From Bradyrhizobium sp. B124 (GTDB lineage Bacteria; Pseudomonadota; Alphaproteobacteria; Rhizobiales; Xanthobacteraceae): 64,000 nt of DNA. The position numbers and the translations under genes are program-made. The notes under the pieces were generated by a model. That model was not told the DNA's origin. It saw only the letters and a list, made by a program, of their open reading frames with translations, and did no database searches. The stretch is taken from the NCBI RefSeq assembly GCF_038967635.1, contig NZ_CP152413.1:4402001-4466000 (forward strand). The letters run 5' to 3'. Every line of letters begins with the position of its first letter. Within the stretch, counting starts at the first letter, position 1. Positions 18,669 to 29,732 of the stretch are shown here, one piece after another.

Positions 18669-20168
18669 ATGTCACTCTCCATCACCAGCAGCGTGAGCAG
18701 CCGTAGCGCGGTGCGAGGACTGCTGCCGCTGTGCGCCGCCGTGGGCGCCTATCTGTTCTATCTCTCCGCCGGTGAAATCCTGCTGCGCGATTCCGACACG
18801 GAGTGGCAGATCAAGGTCGGACAGTGGATCCTCGAACATGGCGCAATGCCGACATCAGACGTGTTCTCGTTCACCCGTTTCGGCGAGCCCTGGATCTCGA
18901 GCTCGTGGCTGTCGCAGGTGGCGTACGCCCTCGTATACGGCGGCGATTGGGCCGGGCCGGTGATCCTGACGTCGATCGCGATCGGCGCGTCGGTCGCGAT
19001 CTTCCTGCATCTGTTGAGCCCGTATTTCGATCCGGCGCGTGCACTCCTGATCGCGGCGCTGGCGCTACTGCTGTCGACGATCCACTTCTTCGCGCGGCCG
19101 CATGTGCTCGCGCTGCCGGTGCTGCTGGCGTTCATCGGCGGCCTGATGTCGGCCGCGGATCGCCGCACCCATCCGTCATGGTGGCTGCTGCCGCTGATGG
19201 TGCTGTGGGCCAATCTGCATGGCGGCTTCGTGCTCGGCCTGGCGCTGATCGGGCCGATCGGACTGGAGGCGGTGTGGAGCGCGGAGCCGAGCCGCCGCCG
19301 TCAACTCATCGTGCGATGGGGATTGTTCGGCGTCGCTGCGCTGGCCGCGAGCTGCGTGACGCCCTATGGCTGGAAGAGCCTGCTGGGTGCGACCAAGATC
19401 CTCAGCCTCGGCAAGCTGCTGTCGATGATCGGCGAATGGCTGCCCGCGGATTTCAGCAAGCCCAGCTTCTTCGAGGCCACGCTGCTCGGCCTGATCGGCG
19501 TCATCTGCTATCGCGGGCTGACCCTGTCGGTGCCGCGGATCCTGTTGCTGCTCGGGCTGATCTGGATGGCGCTGAGCCATATCCGTAACATCGAGGTGTT
19601 CGCGTTCATCGCGCCGCTGGTGCTCGCCAAGCCGATCGCCGAACAATGGGGAATGACAGGCGTCCGCGCCGCCCGCTTCGAGGAAGGACGCGCCGTCCCC
19701 GTCGTCACGATCCTGGCTACTATCGCGATGGTGATCGGAGCGTGGGTGACGACGACGATGTTCGTCGCGCAGCACGAGTTCAAATTCCTGCCGGTGTTCT
19801 CGCCGGTTGCCGCGGTCGACGTCCTCCAGCAACACAAGGCGCAACGCGTGTTCAGCACCGCGCCGTTCGGCGGCTACATGGTGAGCCGCGACATGAAGGT
19901 GTTCATCGACGGCCGCGCCGAGCTCTACGGCGAGCAATTCGTGCTCGACTATTACGCCGCGCTCGATGCCCGCGACGTCGGCCAGCTGCTGGACCTGCTC
20001 GACAAATACCGGATCGACGCCACGCTGCTGAGCTCAGACTCTCCGGCCGGAAACGCGCTGGACCACCTCAAGGGCTGGAAGCGGCTCTACAAGGATGACA
20101 TCGCCGTCATCCATGTGCGGTCGGACGAGACGAAGGCCGGCGTGCCGGCAGCAGAAGGTTCGAACTAG
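18669..20168 (+). CDS. polytopic membrane protein, GT-C-like
   Basis: From MSLSITSSVSSRSAVRG at ATG 18669 the product has 499 residues. It shows about ten hydrophobic helices (e.g. GLLPLCAAVGAYLFYLSAGE, ALLIAALALLLSTIHFF, ALPVLLAFIGGLMSA, IATIAMVIGAWVTTTMF). The first loop has an acidic start, LLRDSDTEWQIKVGQWIL, and WISSSWLSQVAYALV. A soluble C-terminal part follows (VFSTAPFGGYMVSRDMKVFI, then DGRAELYGEQFVLDYY). This layout resembles uncharacterised membrane proteins near GT-C glycosyltransferases. The function is not established, and an in-frame upstream start at 18525 is less likely. Confidence 0.8.
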   Translation: MSLSITSSVSSRSAVRGLLPLCAAVGAYLFYLSAGEILLRDSDTEWQIKVGQWILEHGAMPTSDVFSFTRFGEPWISSSWLSQVAYALVYGGDWAGPVILTSIAIGASVAIFLHLLSPYFDPARALLIAALALLLSTIHFFARPHVLALPVLLAFIGGLMSAADRRTHPSWWLLPLMVLWANLHGGFVLGLALIGPIGLEAVWSAEPSRRRQLIVRWGLFGVAALAASCVTPYGWKSLLGATKILSLGKLLSMIGEWLPADFSKPSFFEATLLGLIGVICYRGLTLSVPRILLLLGLIWMALSHIRNIEVFAFIAPLVLAKPIAEQWGMTGVRAARFEEGRAVPVVTILATIAMVIGAWVTTTMFVAQHEFKFLPVFSPVAAVDVLQQHKAQRVFSTAPFGGYMVSRDMKVFIDGRAELYGEQFVLDYYAALDARDVGQLLDLLDKYRIDATLLSSDSPAGNALDHLKGWKRLYKDDIAVIHVRSDETKAGVPAAEGSN

Positions 20169-20204
20169 CCTGCGCCATTGCTTCGTCAAGAATCGCGTGC
20201 CGCC

Positions 20205-20363
20205 TATCCCGTCATCCCCGCGCAAAGGCTTCGCCTTTGTCGCTGGAGGTGCGAGCCTTGCGGCGCAATTGCGCCGCTGGGCGAGCCTCGAAGGATGCAC
20301 GGCCGCACTGTGGCCGATTCATCCTTCGAGACGCCGCTTCGCGGCTCCTCAGGATGACGGGGA
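20205..20363. repeat. intergenic palindromic element, second copy of the family at 39761
   Basis: It begins ATCCCGTCATCC and ends GGATGACGGGGAT, with an inner pair CCTCGAAGGATGCACGGCC / GGCCGATTCATCCTTCGAG. An extra hairpin-rich insert (CAAAGGCTTCGCCTTTG and GCGGCGCAATTGCGCCGC) interrupts the left arm. It is the same family as the near-perfect palindrome at 39761-39872. It lies between the membrane protein gene and a broken gene. Confidence 0.75.
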
Positions 20364-20403
20364 TCGTGCAGAGCGTGGACCCAAGCGCGGCGCACCTCCG
20401 ACC

Positions 20404-20520
20404 TCAATTCCCCGTCTGGAGCTCGCCGAAGCGATCCCAGGTCTTGCCGTTGAAGCGCATCAGCTGCATCTGGTCGACCGGCACATGGTCGGCCGGCGAT
20501 GTGTTGACCTTGACGCGCCC
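20404..20520 (-). pseudogene. C-terminal remnant of a branched-chain amino acid ABC substrate-binding protein
   Basis: Read on the minus strand, the last ~38 codons before TGA at 20404 encode GRVKVNTSPADHVPVDQ, MQLMRFNGKTWDRFGE and LQTGN. NTSP.DH.P...LQLMRF.GKTW.RFG is the characteristic C-terminus of periplasmic Leu/Ile/Val-type binding proteins. An in-frame TAG lies just upstream (around 20533), and nothing upstream of it resembles the rest of such a protein, so this is a decayed fragment. It sits next to a palindromic repeat, which may mark the rearrangement. Confidence 0.7.
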
Positions 20521-20553
20521 CAACGGAGGCCAAGCCTATTCGCCGCGGCGATC

Positions 20554-20967
20554 TCAGCGCTTGCCGCGCTCTTTGACCGGGATCACGAATTTCAGCCCCG
20601 ACCACACCGCATCGACGGCGCAGACCTTGATGTCGACCAGGCCGGACGCGAGCCCGATCTCGCGCACCGCCCTGTCATCAAGGTCGGTCGCGACGCCTGA
20701 GCTCTTCTTCGGCCACGACACCCAGATCATGCCGCGAGGTGCGATCGCGTCCCGGTAACGCTGCAGCTTGGCGGCCAGCCCCCTGGCCTCGGCGGCGAAC
20801 AGATGCACGGCATCGAGCGGCGCCCGCGCGGTCTTCGCGATCCGTACATCAGCAGGCAGTTCGCCGACAATGTCGCCATAGGGAACGGACAACCCGTCGA
20901 CAAAAATACAAAAGCCCGGCTTGAAGCCGAGCTTTTGCACAATCGGTTTGCCGGACGTGCCGGCCAT
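20554..20967 (-). CDS. DUF3052 protein
   Basis: The 137-residue product begins MAGTSGKPIVQKLGFKPG and carries the DUF3052 signatures: DGLSVPYGDIVGELP, APRGMIWVSWPKKSSGVATD, DDRAVREIGLASGLVDIKVC and AVDAVWSGLKFVIP. It is a small cytosolic alpha/beta protein of unknown role. It starts 12 bases after the ftsH stop on the same strand, so it is probably read through from ftsH. A terminator-like hairpin lies inside its first codons (20910-20936). Confidence 0.9.
   Translation of the reverse strand: MAGTSGKPIVQKLGFKPGFCIFVDGLSVPYGDIVGELPADVRIAKTARAPLDAVHLFAAEARGLAAKLQRYRDAIAPRGMIWVSWPKKSSGVATDLDDRAVREIGLASGLVDIKVCAVDAVWSGLKFVIPVKERGKR
20910..20936 (-). terminator. terminator-like hairpin inside the DUF3052 start region
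   Basis: On the minus strand, AAAAGC-T-CGGCT / AGCCG-G-GCTTTT forms a stem with one mismatch around a short loop, followed by GTATTTTTG. It lies 44-70 bases downstream of the ftsH stop but within the DUF3052 coding region (VQKLGFKPGFC). It could trim ftsH transcripts or attenuate DUF3052 expression. Confidence 0.45.
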
Positions 20968-20979
20968 GGCGGGCGAAGC

Positions 20980-22902
<1,923 letters not shown>

Positions 22903-23161
22903 GGTCTTCCTTCGTGGTCGCGCGGATCGCGGCCTCTCTCTAATCCTTGGGCAGGCTCTGTGGGAATCCCCAGGGAATCCATCCCGTCGATGCCCTACAA
23001 TCTAGGTGCCGCTGGGGTCGATGCCAAGGGAACCACGCACGACTATTTACCGCATCCTAGCCCAATTCCCGGTCAAAAGATGACGCAGAATCCGGTGTTT
23101 TTCCGGGGTGGTTAAGCCTCCTTGGCGGATTATGACAGCGCTTGAAACAATCGAACCCGGC

Positions 23162-24196
23162 TCAGCGGGAACGGGCCCGGCGAGGCGGCGCCGGACCAAT
23201 CCTGATGCGGCCGGCGGCGACGCTGATCACCGCTCCGGCAAGCGTCTGTTTCAGCTTGGATTCGCGCTTTCCCAAGGGCTGATTGACGACCTCATCGACC
23301 GCGGCGAGCAGGGTTTCGACCTTGCCGAGTTCGGCCGGCCCCTCATGTCCGGTGCGATCGATGGCGCGCTTGAGCAGACGGAGGCGGATCTCCTCCGGCA
23401 TCACCGCGAACAGCGCCGCGTCGAAACCCGCATCGAGGTTATCCTCGCTTTTCAACGCAAGATAGCGCTCGGCGCCGTCGACCAGCACCTCCAGCGCGGC
23501 GTTGGCGCGCGCGATCCGCGCCGCGAGCCGTGCCAGGTTCCGCGCGTCGCCGCCCTCCTCCGCCAGCATCGGCATCAGCGCGCGCAGCCGCGGCCGCGTG
23601 AAGGACGGATCGCGGTTGGTCGGATCGTCGGCAAAGCTGACGCGCGCCTTCTTCAGCGTCGCGATCAATCGCGCCTTCGCGATATCGAGCAACGGCCGCG
23701 TCAGCATGACGCCGTCGCGCTCGGTCTCGCGCGCCATCGCCGAGAGGCCCGCGACGCCACTGCCACGCAGCATCCGCATCAACAGCGTCTCGGCCTGGTC
23801 GTCACGGGTGTGCGCGGTCAGGATATGCGTCGCGCCGTGCTTGCGCGCGGCTTGCGCGAGCAGGCCATAGCGCGCCTCACGCGCGGCTGCCGGCAGGCCG
23901 GTACTGGGCTTGGGCCCGCTCCAGCGCAAGGTGTGATGCGGCAGGTCGAGGCTTCGCGCCAGCCGTTTGACATCGCGGGCCTCGCGGGCCGCTTCAGCAC
24001 GCAGACCGTGATCGACGGTGACCGCCACCAGCCGCGGTCCCTGCGCCAGCGCGCGGCGCCAGCGCGCGGCCAGCCACATCAGCGCCACTGAATCGGGACC
24101 GCCCGACACCGCCAGCACGATCGCCGGCGCGCGCGCCAGGCCTGCGAACAGGCGCTTGGCGTCGCTTGCCGGGATGGCGGATTGGTCGTTGGACAT
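23162..24196 (-). CDS. tilS: tRNA(Ile)-lysidine synthase
   Basis: The 344-residue product attaches lysine to C34 of the CAU-anticodon tRNA-Ile, so that it reads AUA. The PP-loop motif VLAVSGGPDSVALMWLA lies near residue 32. AVTVDHGLRAEAAREA and HILTAHTRDDQAETLLMRML are further family signatures. ATG 24196 is chosen; a GTG one codon upstream is possible. It is shorter than the E. coli enzyme because it lacks the full C-terminal domains, as is usual in alphaproteobacteria. It lies 51 bases downstream of cpoB. Confidence 0.95.
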   Translation of the reverse strand: MSNDQSAIPASDAKRLFAGLARAPAIVLAVSGGPDSVALMWLAARWRRALAQGPRLVAVTVDHGLRAEAAREARDVKRLARSLDLPHHTLRWSGPKPSTGLPAAAREARYGLLAQAARKHGATHILTAHTRDDQAETLLMRMLRGSGVAGLSAMARETERDGVMLTRPLLDIAKARLIATLKKARVSFADDPTNRDPSFTRPRLRALMPMLAEEGGDARNLARLAARIARANAALEVLVDGAERYLALKSEDNLDAGFDAALFAVMPEEIRLRLLKRAIDRTGHEGPAELGKVETLLAAVDEVVNQPLGKRESKLKQTLAGAVISVAAGRIRIGPAPPRRARSR

Positions 24197-24247
24197 CACA
24201 GAACCAGCAGGTCGCGGAAAGGCCGGAAGCGGCCTCCCCCGGCTGGT

Positions 24248-25306
24248 TTAGCACTTCACGCGCTTCTGCTCGCGGTCAACCGCAGCTTTGACCCCGCCTG
24301 ACGCGCGCGGGTACTTCCGCGTGATCTCGCCGAATGCGGCACAGGCGGCTTCCTTTTCCTTCAGCGCCGCCAGCGACTGGCCGAGCCGCAGCAGAGCGTC
24401 GGGCGCTTTCGCGGACTTGTCGAACTTGGTGGTCACACCGAGGAAGGTTTCCGCAGCATCGCGGTATTGCTGGCGCTGGAAATAGCTTTCGCCGAGCCAG
24501 TACTGCGAATCCGCCACCAAAGGATCGCTCGGATACTTGGTGGCGAAGTTCTTCATCGTCTCTTCGGCGAGCGCATAGTCCTTGCGCTGCATGTAGCCGA
24601 TGCCGAGGTCGAACTCGTCCTTCGGCGTCGCCGACGGCGGCAATGTGGTCAGGGCCGCGCTCGCGCCGGGCGCCCGCTGCGGGCTGGTGTTGCCGAGCTC
24701 AAGCGGCTCGCCCGCTCCGCGGCCGCCGGGCGCGCCGACCGCCGCATCGCTCTGCATCGGCATCTGGCCGCCGAGCACGCGCGGAGCGCCGGGGGCATTC
24801 GGATTCTGGGTCGGATCGAAGGCATCGCCGCGGCCGCGGCGGCCGGGAGCTGCCGCCGGCGCCGGCTCCTGCACGATCGGGGCGGGCGCCGCGATCTGCT
24901 GCTGGTCATAGCCGCCCTGCGGCTGCCGGCCGTTTCCTTGCTGCGGCTGCCGGCCGTTTCCTTGCTGCGGCTGCCCATACCCCTGCTGCGGCTGGGCGTA
25001 GCCGGGCTGCGCCTGCGGGTACCCCTGCTGCGCCGGCGGCACCGCCGCGACACCGGGCTGTGCCGCCGGAGGCTGCCCATTCGGGCCGGGCGGCTGGCCG
25101 CCGAGCTGGCGCAGGCGCTCCTCGAGCTGGCGGTTGCGGTACTGCAGTTCCTCGTTCTGCCCGGTCAGCTGCCGCAGCTGATTCTCCAGCCGCTCGATCC
25201 GCATCTCGGCATCGGAATCGTCGGATTGGGCAAACGCTGGTGCGGAAACGGCGAACAACGCCGCGATCGCCGCGGCGAAGGAAAGAAAATGAAGCCTGGA
25301 TGACAT
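24248..25306 (-). CDS. cpoB: cell division coordinator CpoB (YbgF), Tol-Pal accessory
   Basis: From ATG 25306 the product has 352 residues. A signal peptide (MSSRLHFLSFAAAIAALFAV...APAFAQ) leads to a coiled coil (MRIERLENQLRQLTGQNEEL, then RNRQLEERLRQLGG). Next is a glutamine/proline/glycine-rich linker with tandem QQGNGRQP units (two identical 24-base copies at ~24922-24970). C-terminal TPR repeats follow (DEFDLGIGYMQRKDYALAEE, SDPLVADSQYWLGESYFQRQ, DALLRLGQSLAALKEKEAAC). CpoB couples peptidoglycan synthesis to outer-membrane constriction with the Tol-Pal machine. It is downstream of pal after a strong terminator-like hairpin. An earlier in-frame start (25387) would spoil the signal peptide. 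Confidence 0.93.
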   Translation of the reverse strand: MSSRLHFLSFAAAIAALFAVSAPAFAQSDDSDAEMRIERLENQLRQLTGQNEELQYRNRQLEERLRQLGGQPPGPNGQPPAAQPGVAAVPPAQQGYPQAQPGYAQPQQGYGQPQQGNGRQPQQGNGRQPQGGYDQQQIAAPAPIVQEPAPAAAPGRRGRGDAFDPTQNPNAPGAPRVLGGQMPMQSDAAVGAPGGRGAGEPLELGNTSPQRAPGASAALTTLPPSATPKDEFDLGIGYMQRKDYALAEETMKNFATKYPSDPLVADSQYWLGESYFQRQQYRDAAETFLGVTTKFDKSAKAPDALLRLGQSLAALKEKEAACAAFGEITRKYPRASGGVKAAVDREQKRVKC

Positions 25307-25502
25307 TTTGCCCTGACGACGAGATCGACGTGAAAAGCGCGCGACTTTGAGGGACGGAGTACGCCAGAATTGTGACTTGCAGTTCAAATCCGGGACAGCG
25401 TCGCGGATATCGGTTTAGTACGGACGGTGGAACAAGCAAGCGGCCAATTGCACGCAGCTTCGTTCATCTTGATGAAGCCGGGTCAGGCTCTCACGCGGCC
25501 AA

Positions 25503-25530
25503 AACAAAACCGGCGCCCGAAGGCGCCGGC
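25503..25530 (-). terminator. rho-independent terminator downstream of pal
   Basis: On the minus strand, GCCGGCGCC-TTCG-GGCGCCGG followed by TTTTGTTTT gives a strong GC stem with the stable TTCG loop and a T run. It is 24 bases after the pal stop. It should end most pal transcripts before cpoB. Confidence 0.85.
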
Positions 25531-25554
25531 TTGGAAAACTCGTCCAGGATCGCG

Positions 25555-26049
25555 TCAGGAGCTGGCGTTCAGCACGGTAACGGCGCGGCGGTTCTGCGAC
25601 CAGCACGAGATGTCGTTACAGACCGCGACCGGGCGCTCCTTGCCGTAGGAGATGGTGCGCATGCGGCTCGGATCGATGCCGCGCGAAGCGAGATAGGCGC
25701 GAACCGACTGGGCACGCCGCGCACCGAGCGCGATGTTGTATTCGCGCGTGCCGCGCTCGTCGGCATGACCTTCGATGGTGAAGGAATAACGGTTGTAGGT
25801 CTGCAGCCACTGAGCCTGCTTGTCGAGGGTCGCTGTCGCCTGCGGGCTGAGATCGGTCTGATCACTCTCAAAGAACACACGGTCGCCGACGTTGACCACG
25901 AAATCCTGCTGGCTGCCCGGGGTCGCGGCGCCCCCAATCGCGCCATTGGCGTCCAGCGGGTTCTTGTTGGCGCAGGCACCCATCGACAACGCCACCGCCA
26001 GAACCGCAGCCAGCTTCATACCCTGGAGGATACGCATCTGATGTTTCAT
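25555..26049 (-). CDS. pal: peptidoglycan-associated lipoprotein Pal
   Basis: The 164-residue outer-membrane lipoprotein starts at ATG 26049 after a GGAGG site. The lipobox is ALSMGAC, with C26 as the lipidated cysteine. The OmpA-like domain (~55-160) has FFESDQTDLSPQATATLDKQ, TIEGHADERGTREYNIALG, RRAQSVRAYLASRGI and ISYGKERPV, including the Asp and Arg that bind diaminopimelate. It links the outer membrane to the wall with TolB and TolA. Here pal is separated from tolB by two unrelated genes. Confidence 0.97.
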   Translation of the reverse strand: MKHQMRILQGMKLAAVLAVALSMGACANKNPLDANGAIGGAATPGSQQDFVVNVGDRVFFESDQTDLSPQATATLDKQAQWLQTYNRYSFTIEGHADERGTREYNIALGARRAQSVRAYLASRGIDPSRMRTISYGKERPVAVCNDISCWSQNRRAVTVLNASS

Positions 26050-26319
26050 TCCGGAGCCTCCACGCTCACGCTCTTCGTACTGTCCATTGGGTCTACAGGG
26101 CGATGGTTAAGCGAACGTTCCGTCAACCTTGACGAGACCTTGCTCAACCCGATCAAATGCCAGGCAATGGCGAAAAGCGCCCCCGATGGTTAATGGGTGG
26201 CAAATGTGGCGCGATGGTGAAGGGAAGGCAAGGTTCGCGGGAACCGGCCGCCTTTGCAGGACAATTTAGCCCGCGCGCAACAGTCGATCGATGTCAGATT
26301 GATCAGAACGCCGGTTTGC

Positions 26320-27054
26320 TCAGGGATTCGGCACGATCGAGGCGCGCTCGAACGGACGGACGATACCGTCGGGCTGCAACTGGCCTTCCCGCTCAAACAG
26401 CATCCGCCGCTCGAAGGCGCTCGAGCGCAGGAACGGATAGCGGGCGAGCACACGTTCCCGCACGGTCGGCAGATGCGACGCCATTAACCCGACCGGCTTC
26501 ACGAGCCCCGGGTAGAGCCGCGGCTCCGACCAGGTCTCGTGCAGGAACACACGCCGGTAGAACGCCATGTGCTCGGGCCGGACCGGCGCCAAGCCGTAAT
26601 CGGCGTTGAAATGCACGCCCGCGGTCGAGCCGAGGCGCACCGTGACATAGGGCAGTTCCGGATTGTTCCGCGCCTTGTCGGGGTCCGCAACGAAGCGTGT
26701 CGAATCGATGAAGACCAGACCCTGATCGAGTTTCGGCAGCAGCACATCGCCGAATACGTCGAGCGTCGGCGAGGAGCGCCACTCCGGTGTCGCCACGGTG
26801 ATGCGGATCGAGCTGCAGAGCTCGCCTTGCAGATAGACGCCGAACACCCAGGCGTTCGGCGCATCGTCAAACTGATCGACGACGCGCTCGTCCGCCGAGG
26901 GCCGGATCGCGCCTTCGCGCAGATAGGCACGGTAACGCAGCCGGTAGATTTCGTCTTTCTGTTCGGGGGTCTGAGCGAGACGGTAGTCGACTTGATCGAG
27001 AGGGTCCGCAAGCCTTCCTGTCGCGGGCTTGATGGCTTCGGCCGCGGACCTCAT
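26320..27054 (-). CDS. FeeM-like N-acyltransferase (GNAT fold)
   Basis: The 244-residue product shows the pattern of N-acyl amino acid synthases and autoinducer-synthase relatives: VDYRLAQTPEQKDEIYRLRY, RAYLREGAIRPSADERVVDQ, DDAPNAWVFGVYLQGELCSS, IRITVATPEWRSSPTLDVFG, VFIDSTRFVADPDKARNNPE and ADYGLAPVRPEHMAFYRRVF. FeeM makes long-chain N-acyl tyrosine from acyl-ACP; the products of Bradyrhizobium relatives are not known to me. It may generate a signal or lipid. It lies between pal and the GGDEF-EAL gene on the same strand, inside the Tol-Pal cluster. Confidence 0.8.
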   Translation of the reverse strand: MRSAAEAIKPATGRLADPLDQVDYRLAQTPEQKDEIYRLRYRAYLREGAIRPSADERVVDQFDDAPNAWVFGVYLQGELCSSIRITVATPEWRSSPTLDVFGDVLLPKLDQGLVFIDSTRFVADPDKARNNPELPYVTVRLGSTAGVHFNADYGLAPVRPEHMAFYRRVFLHETWSEPRLYPGLVKPVGLMASHLPTVRERVLARYPFLRSSAFERRMLFEREGQLQPDGIVRPFERASIVPNP

Positions 27055-27223
27055 GTGGTAATCCCCTCAACAACCCAACAACTTCAACGCGCGAGCCAAA
27101 AGATTAACAGCTTCTTAATTTTCGTCAAAGCAATCGAGGCAATACAGTTAACCTCTGACCCCAAGGGTGCATTTCGAGCGGTCGAAGGCTCCCACAACTA
27201 TCGATTGAGGAAATTGCGCTAGA

Positions 27224-29548
27224 TCAAGCGATCGAGCGCGAGGGAACCACGTGCAGCTGGTCGTCGGCCCGTCGGCCGTGCGAGGCATTGAGCAGCTGGC
27301 GGATGCGGACGGCGGGAACCGGCCGGCTGAACAGGTATCCCTGTGCTTCGGTCACAGCGCCGTCGGCGCTGATCAGTTCGAGCTGCTCGTTGGTCTCGAT
27401 CCCCTCGACCACGACCGACATGCCGAGGTCCGCGGACAGCCGCGCCACGCCGCGCAGCAAGGTCAGCGGCCGGTCGCTGTCGATGCCTTCGAGGAAGGAG
27501 CGGTCGATCTTGACCTTCTGCAGCGGGAAATTGTGCAAATAGCTGAGCGACGAGTAGCCGGTGCCGAAATCATCCAGCGAGATCCGCACGCCGAGCGAAC
27601 GCAGTTGCGACAGCACGTCGTGGGTCAGCTCGGTGTTGTGCAGCAGCGAGGATTCGGTGATCTCGATTTCGAGGCGCTGCGCCGGCAGACCGGAGACCTC
27701 AAGCGCGTAGCGGACCTCGCTCAGCACGTCGCGCTGATGGAACTGCTGCGGCGAGAAGTTGACCGCGACGCTGACCGCTTCCGGCCACTTCATGCATTCC
27801 ATGCAGGCCTTGCGCAGGATCCAGCGGCCGAGATCGACGATCAGGCCCATGTCCTCGGCGACCGGAATGATGTCGACCGGTGAGACCGTGCCGCGCACCG
27901 GATGGTTCCAGCGCAGCAGCGCCTCGCAGGTCGAGACCTTGCCGGACTTCAGGTTGATCAGCGGCTGGTAGAACAGCTCGAATTCCTCGTTGGCGAGCGC
28001 CTTGCGCAGATCGAGCTCGAGGATGCGGCGGGCCTCGACAGTCTGGGCCATCTCGTCGCGGAAGAAGCAGAAGGTGCCGCGGCCGTCGGCCTTGGCACGG
28101 TAGAGCGCCATGTCGGCGTTCTTCAGCAGCGTGTCGGCACCGACGCCGGGCGCGGTCATCGCGATGCCGACGCTGGCGCCGATCTCGACCAGATGGTTGT
28201 CGATCTTGTAGCGCTCGCTGAGGCGGTCGACGATGCGCCGCGCCAGCGCGGCGGCGTCCTCATGCGAATGGATGTTCTGCTGGAACACGACGAACTCGTC
28301 GCCGCCGAACCGCGCCACGAAATCCTCCGGACGCAGCATCTCGCGCAGCCGTTCGGCGACCGCGCAGAGCAGCTGGTCGCCGCAGGGATGGCCGAGCGTA
28401 TCGTTGACCTGCTTGAACTGGTCGAGGTCGACGAACAGCAATGCGGAGCGATGGTCACCGTGCTGCATGGCCAGCAGCCGGCCGATCTCGTCGCGGAAAT
28501 TGACGCGGTTGGGCAGCGCGGTCAGCTCGTCGTAGCGCGCGAGATGGCTGATCCTGGCCTCGGCGTCCTTGCGCTCGGTGATGTCCTCGACCAGCAAGAC
28601 CGTGCCGCCGCCTGCCATCGGCTGGAACGTCCAGTCCAGCGAACGGTTCTGGGCCGGATCGGGGTCGCTGGTGACGATGTCGCCGCGCTGCGAGCTCTCG
28701 ATCTCGTAGAGAATCTGTTGTGCGGCCGCGGCCGAGATCGCGCCGGACAGCACGCAGGCATTGCAGATGTCGGTCGCGCTGGCGCCGCGCTGCACGAAAT
28801 CGTCGGACAGCTGCATCATCTCGATGAAGCGGTGGTTCATCACCGCAAGGCGTCCGTCGCCGCGGAACATGCACAGGCCGTGCGGCATGTTGTTCAGGGC
28901 GGTATCGAACTGGCCCGCCAGCGCCGCCTCGCGCTCCTTGGCGATCCAGGCGTTGACGTAGATGCGCTGCAGGCTGGAGGTGAGGTGCCGGATGGCGCTG
29001 AAGAACACCAGGCTGAGCAGCGCAAGGGCGATGTGATAGGGACCGCCGACATACATCAGCGCCGCGATCAGGGGACCGATCGACATCAACAGATGCTGGT
29101 GGAAGATTTGCGGCCGGCCGAAGGTCCGCCCTACCCCCGCCGAGGTGTAGGCGACCACCGTGGTCACGCAAAGCATGTGCGCGGCGGCATCGCTGGTCGT
29201 GAGCAGCACGGCTGCGCCCCAGAGGCCGAGCGTGATGCCGTAGGCGAGACTGCCGATCCGGTAGCGCTTTTCCCACGTCACGGACTCTTCGACGGTGAGA
29301 CCGGAATTGCGCTGCTGATAGCGGTACATCTGCAGCGCGCGCGCCAGACCCACCACGATGAACAGCGGCACACACAACCAGGACAGCAGATTGCCGGTGA
29401 CGAACGCAATCACGGCGCCCGCGATGGCGGGGCCGAAGGCGCCGAAGATCATGGGCGCGGGGTTCATGAACAGGGAATCGACCAGCGCCGCCGAGATCGT
29501 CGGCGACATCGACTGGTCCGGTTCTCCCGTCTGACTTGCAAACTGCAT
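27224..29548 (-). CDS. membrane GGDEF-EAL protein (cyclic-di-GMP turnover)
   Basis: The 774-residue product has an N-terminal membrane region of about five or six helices (~30-190), a PAS-like region around FDTALNNMPHGLCMFRGDGR (~215-330), a GGDEF domain and an EAL domain. The diguanylate cyclase site RFGGDEFVV is intact, with an RPED inhibitory-site motif five residues upstream. The phosphodiesterase site is also intact: CEALLRWNHP, VNFSPQQF, IEITESSLL, LDDFGTGYSSLSYL and KIDRSF. It could therefore both make and break cyclic di-GMP. It is inserted between tolB and the FeeM-like gene. Confidence 0.94.
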   Translation of the reverse strand: MQFASQTGEPDQSMSPTISAALVDSLFMNPAPMIFGAFGPAIAGAVIAFVTGNLLSWLCVPLFIVVGLARALQMYRYQQRNSGLTVEESVTWEKRYRIGSLAYGITLGLWGAAVLLTTSDAAAHMLCVTTVVAYTSAGVGRTFGRPQIFHQHLLMSIGPLIAALMYVGGPYHIALALLSLVFFSAIRHLTSSLQRIYVNAWIAKEREAALAGQFDTALNNMPHGLCMFRGDGRLAVMNHRFIEMMQLSDDFVQRGASATDICNACVLSGAISAAAAQQILYEIESSQRGDIVTSDPDPAQNRSLDWTFQPMAGGGTVLLVEDITERKDAEARISHLARYDELTALPNRVNFRDEIGRLLAMQHGDHRSALLFVDLDQFKQVNDTLGHPCGDQLLCAVAERLREMLRPEDFVARFGGDEFVVFQQNIHSHEDAAALARRIVDRLSERYKIDNHLVEIGASVGIAMTAPGVGADTLLKNADMALYRAKADGRGTFCFFRDEMAQTVEARRILELDLRKALANEEFELFYQPLINLKSGKVSTCEALLRWNHPVRGTVSPVDIIPVAEDMGLIVDLGRWILRKACMECMKWPEAVSVAVNFSPQQFHQRDVLSEVRYALEVSGLPAQRLEIEITESSLLHNTELTHDVLSQLRSLGVRISLDDFGTGYSSLSYLHNFPLQKVKIDRSFLEGIDSDRPLTLLRGVARLSADLGMSVVVEGIETNEQLELISADGAVTEAQGYLFSRPVPAVRIRQLLNASHGRRADDQLHVVPSRSIA

Positions 29549-29732
29549 TGTGAGAGCGCGCGTCCTTTTCAGCTCGCACTCTTACTGGTCGCAGGTGAAG
29601 TCTTTCTGAGGGAACATCGTTAGCGAGTCGTTGCCACGACCCATTGGCAACCGAAATTCGGCATAAGTTTCAGTGCGCTAGGTAAGAAGTGCCGACCGCT
29701 CCGGAGTTCCCCGGAGCAGCTCTGTGCGGGCC

